From Hyperoodon ampullatus (taxonomy: Eukaryota; Chordata; Mammalia; Artiodactyla; Ziphiidae), in assembly GCA_949752795.1 (NCBI GenBank), contig CATKHW010000283.1, positions 806,001 to 870,000 on the forward strand: DNA of 64,000 nt, given 5' to 3'. This document shows, piece after piece, positions 60,655 through 64,000 of this stretch. A program made the position numbers and the translations under genes. The notes beneath the pieces were generated by a model, which was not told the origin of the DNA, made no database searches, and worked only from the letters and a program-made list of their open reading frames with translations. How positions within the stretch are numbered: position 1 is the stretch's first letter; each line of letters begins with the position of its first letter.

Positions 60655-63383
60655 CTATTCTGCCTTAGCGAGGTCCATTTTCAACAATGTGATTCCCTGA
60701 GGGCTGAGGATTAGCTGACCTGGGTAGCCTGACCCTGCCGGCCAGCCCTCCCCAGGTGTGCCTGGTTTGAGGTCAATATAAACAGCGCTGCAGGCAGCAA
60801 TAGCCCCTGAAGCTGTGCCTGACTCCATATTCTCTGCCCCGTCAGCAGTGTCGGGGCTGTGCTGGTGGGAGGGAGTGAAGGGCCACGGCTTTGTGGGTGG
60901 CCCGGTGTGAGTGGGTCTCTGCTGGACTTTCTGCAGGAGTTGCCAGGCTTCCACCTGTAATGAAGAGGATGTGTCACCCATACATTCCGCTGGAATTTCT
61001 CTCCGGACAGAGGTGAGGAAGGAAAAAAGCAGTGGGGGCCGGGACAGGAGGGGTATCTCAGGCAGGGCAATGGAAAGCTTCCAGAAGTGCGCCCAGGGCC
61101 AGGACCATCCTGACTGGCCTGCAGGCACCAAGTTGGCCTGCGTGCTGTCGCTGTTGTGGCTCCACGGCCCTTCCTCTAGGCTTTCAAGCCCTTGTACATA
61201 TTCAGGTGTTTTACCTGGGAAGGGTGGGAAAAGTTCAACAGCAGCTGGCCTGGGGCTCAGCTCACGGTTACTCACAGATGCCTCGGCATGGCCCCCCGCT
61301 TTGCAATGAGGACGCTCCTTGCGTAGGAGTGGGCTGCTGGCTCTATGGGAGATGATTCCCCACCTCTGACCAATTTCAGAATTGTTTACCGATGGAGCAA
61401 GTGCCCTGATTGTGTTTTCCTCTGTCTAACTCGTGGGTTCAGGGTTTTTTTTTCTTTTTTGGTTCAAGTTAGATTTTATTCCTCTTTTATGTATTTATAG
61501 ATATAAGCATGGAAATAATTCATTCATATAAATACATCTGTGTGAAGGGAAGAACTTTTTTCTGTTTTATTTTTAAATTTTATTTTTTAAAATTTTGAAA
61601 TTTAATTTTATTTATTTTTTATACAGCAGGTTATTATTAGTTATGTATTTTATGCATATACATGTATACAGGTCAATCCCAATCTCCCAACTCACCCCAA
61701 CACCACCTCCCCGTGGCTTCCCACACTTGGTGTCCATACGTGGGTTCTCTACCTCTGTGTCTCTATTTCTTCCCTGCAAACCAGTTCATCTGTACCATTT
61801 TTCTAGGTTCCACATATATGCATTAATATACAATATTTGTTTGTCTCTTTCTGACTTACTTCATTCTGTATGACAGTCTCTAGATCCATCGACGTCTCTA
61901 CAAATAACCCAGTTTCATTCCTTCTTATGGCTGAGTAATATTCCATTTTATATATGTACCACATCTTTATCCATTCGTCTGTCTGTGGGTATTTAGGTTG
62001 CTTCCATTACCTGGCTATCGTAAATAGTGCTGAAATGAGCATTGTGGTGAATGTGCCTTTTTGATTTATGGTTTTCTCTGGGTATATGCCCAGAAGTGGG
62101 ATTGCTGAATCATATGGTAATTCTATTTCTAGTTTTTTTAAGGAAACTCCATACTGTTCTCCATCGTGACTGTATCAATTTACATTTCCACCACTAGTGG
62201 AAGAGGGATCCTTTTGTCCACACCCTCCCCAGAATTCGTTGTTTGTAGATTTTCTGATGATGCCAATTGTAACAGGTGTGAGGTGATACCTCATTGTAGT
62301 TTTGATTTGCATTTCTCTAATAATTAGTGATGTTGAGCAGCTTTTCATGTGCGTCTTGGCCATCTCTGTGTCTTCTTTGAAGAAACGTCTCTTTAGATCT
62401 TCTGCCCATTTTTGTATTGGGTTGTTTGTTTTTTTAATATTAAGCTGCATGAGCTCTTTATATATATTGGAGATTAAACTTTTGTCCACTGATTCGTTTG
62501 CAAATATTTTCGCCCATTCTGAGGGATGCTTTTTGCCATTCCCGTTTTATTAACAAAAAAAGAAAGAAAGAAAAAGAAGCAGAACACTAATGTGTGTAAA
62601 ATATGCCTCTTGAAAATGTCGTTTTGAAATATGGACGTCCTTTGAATTTTTTGGTCGATATATGAACCCAGGATTTGTTTTCAGGGCAGGTGTCATTTAC
62701 AGGCCTGCAATGATTTTGAATATCAACTGACCATTAGCGCTGGGATTAAAGCTGCTGTTGTGTGAAACGGCCACAAGGTGGCAGCAGGTCTCCCTTACCA
62801 AATCTGGTTACTGGGGCAACAGAGCCTCAATGGAAGTCGTGTTCTAGATTGGAATTTAGAATGGAATGTGCCAGGAGAAAGCCCCTCAAGTTTGCCTCAC
62901 TACTTCTTGTTCGTGTTTTTAATTTAATTTTTTATTTTTTATTACAGCAAATTTGATTACAATGTTTGGCTTGTTGTAGGTGTGGAAGATGTGGTTCTTT
63001 TACACATACACATATGTCTGTTCTTCCTGGGATCCTTTTCCCATGTACCTTATGACAGAATGTTGAGTAGTCTTCTCTTGGTATTCTGTAGGACTTTGGT
63101 GATTATATATGTCACCTGTGTTTGTATATGTCTGTTAACCCCAATATCATAATGAAACCAATCCTCACACCTTTCCATTGGTGAACCATAAGTTTGTTGA
63201 ATGAATCTGTGATTGCCCTTCTCCGTGGAAATATCTGCCTTGGTATCCATTTTTCGGTCACACCTATAAGAGATATGATATGATATGTGTCTTTCACTTT
63301 CTGACTTACAACAACTCACGTGCTTACCTCTAGACACACCTACGGTGCTACAAATGGCATTGTGTCCTTTTATTCCTTGGCTT
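60655..63383. repeat. Array 2 unit 10 (type B)
   Basis: Near-copy of unit 5. L1-A is at 61565-62551, the CTCF-like site at 62771-62784, L1-B at 62913-63383. Confidence 0.93.
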
Positions 63384-64000
63384 CTATTCTGCCTTAGCGA
63401 GGTCCATTTTCAACAATGTGATTCCCTGAGGGCTGAGGATTAGCTGACCTGGGTAGCCTGACCCTGCCGGCCGGCCCTCCCCAGGTGTGCCTGGGTTGAG
63501 GTCAATATAAACAGCGCTGCAGGCAGCAATAGCCCCTGAAGCTGTGCCTGACTCCATATTCTCTGCCCCGTCAGCAGTGTCGGGGCTGTGCTGGTGGGAG
63601 GGAGTGAGGGGCCACGGCTTTGTGGGTGGCCCGGTGTGAGTGGGTCTCTGCTGGACTTTCTGCAGGAGTTGCCAGGCTTCCACCTGTAATGAAGAGGATG
63701 TGTCACCCATACCTTCCGCTGGAATTTCTCTCCGGACAGAGGTGAGGAAGGAAAAAAGCAGTGGGGGCCGGGACAGGAGGGGTATCTCAGGCAGGGCAAT
63801 GGAAAGCTTCCAGAAGAGCGCCCAGGGCCAGGACCATCCTGACTGGCCTGCAGGCACCAAGTTGGCCTGCGTGCTGTCGCTGGTGTGGCTCCACGGCCCT
63901 TCCTCTAGGTTTTCAAGCCCTTGTACATATTCAGGTGTTTTACCTGGGAAGGGTGGGAAAAGTTCAACAGCAGCTGGCCTGGGGCTCAGCTCACGGTTAC
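63384..64000. repeat. Array 2 unit 11, cut by the window edge
   Basis: Only the GC-richer segment is present. The minus-strand frame is open to the edge; the start codon used by the other copies would lie just outside. Confidence 0.9.

Larger units (their letters stand above)
36097..64000. repeat. Macrosatellite array 2 (2.73-kb units)
   Basis: Ten full head-to-tail units and part of an eleventh, with starts near 36097, 38812, 41545, 44275, 47007, 49736, 52466, 55196, 57926, 60655 and 63384 (period 2729-2733 bp after the first). Order within a unit: a GC-richer segment of about 700 bp, an AT-rich linker, antisense L1 fragment A (about 1 kb), a 360-bp spacer with a CTCF-like site, and antisense L1 fragment B (about 470 bp). 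Units 1-3 are more diverged; units 4-11 differ by few bases. The array runs off the right edge, so its full length is unknown. Diagnostic variants show a higher-order alternation of unit types. Confidence 0.96.

Noticed and set aside
36097..64000. Open frames derived from L1 in array 2 as possible genes
   Set aside because: They are fragments of ORF2 or translated 3'UTR in truncated elements, without starts of their own.

Overview
This is repetitive mammalian DNA, most likely from a cetacean (whale or dolphin). The best lineage clue is a tRNA-derived SINE at 28042-28260 (minus strand) with the sequence style of cetartiodactyl CHR SINEs. L1 3' ends of the laurasiatherian type and a gammaretrovirus-like endogenous retrovirus (ERV) fragment agree with this. 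I see no intact protein-coding gene, rRNA, tRNA gene or CRISPR array. Open frames here are short, or are carried by repeats that are copied wholesale.

Layout. (1) 1-13051: edge of a tandem array with a unit of about 1.74 kb (seven copies and a partial eighth). Each unit holds an antisense L1 3' end and an almost perfect 74-bp palindrome that looks like a mariner-type MITE. Copies up to about 11030 are very alike; later ones are abruptly more diverged. (2) 13052-28025: about 15 kb of a 24/25-bp minisatellite with a layered higher-order structure (7-mers of about 172 bp, and long blocks in which landmarks recur in the same order). It sits inside one unit of array 1 and replaces about 0.4 kb of it. 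(3) 28026-32515: array 1 resumes as older, decayed copies, interrupted by the SINE. (4) 32516-36096: inter-array island with an L1 tail, an exon-like pair of segments with good splice consensus, a broken antisense ERV pol piece (YADD box, and an integrase tail after an internal deletion), and a short 66-71-bp tandem repeat. (5) 36097-64000: a second macrosatellite, unit about 2.73 kb (ten full units and part of an eleventh), running off the right edge. Each unit carries a GC-richer segment with a long minus-strand frame, a 5'-truncated antisense L1, a spacer with a 14/14 match to the CTCF core consensus, and a second antisense L1 tail.

No metabolic or operon logic applies. The window is best read as two macrosatellites facing each other across a small island, homogenised away from the junction and decaying towards it. 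The strongest candidate for an undescribed system is array 2: a regular row of ten same-orientation CTCF-like sites every 2.73 kb, a design known from macrosatellites such as human DXZ4. Next are the conserved hairpin in array 1 and the layered minisatellite embedded in it. Family names come from recognition by eye, not from a database search.
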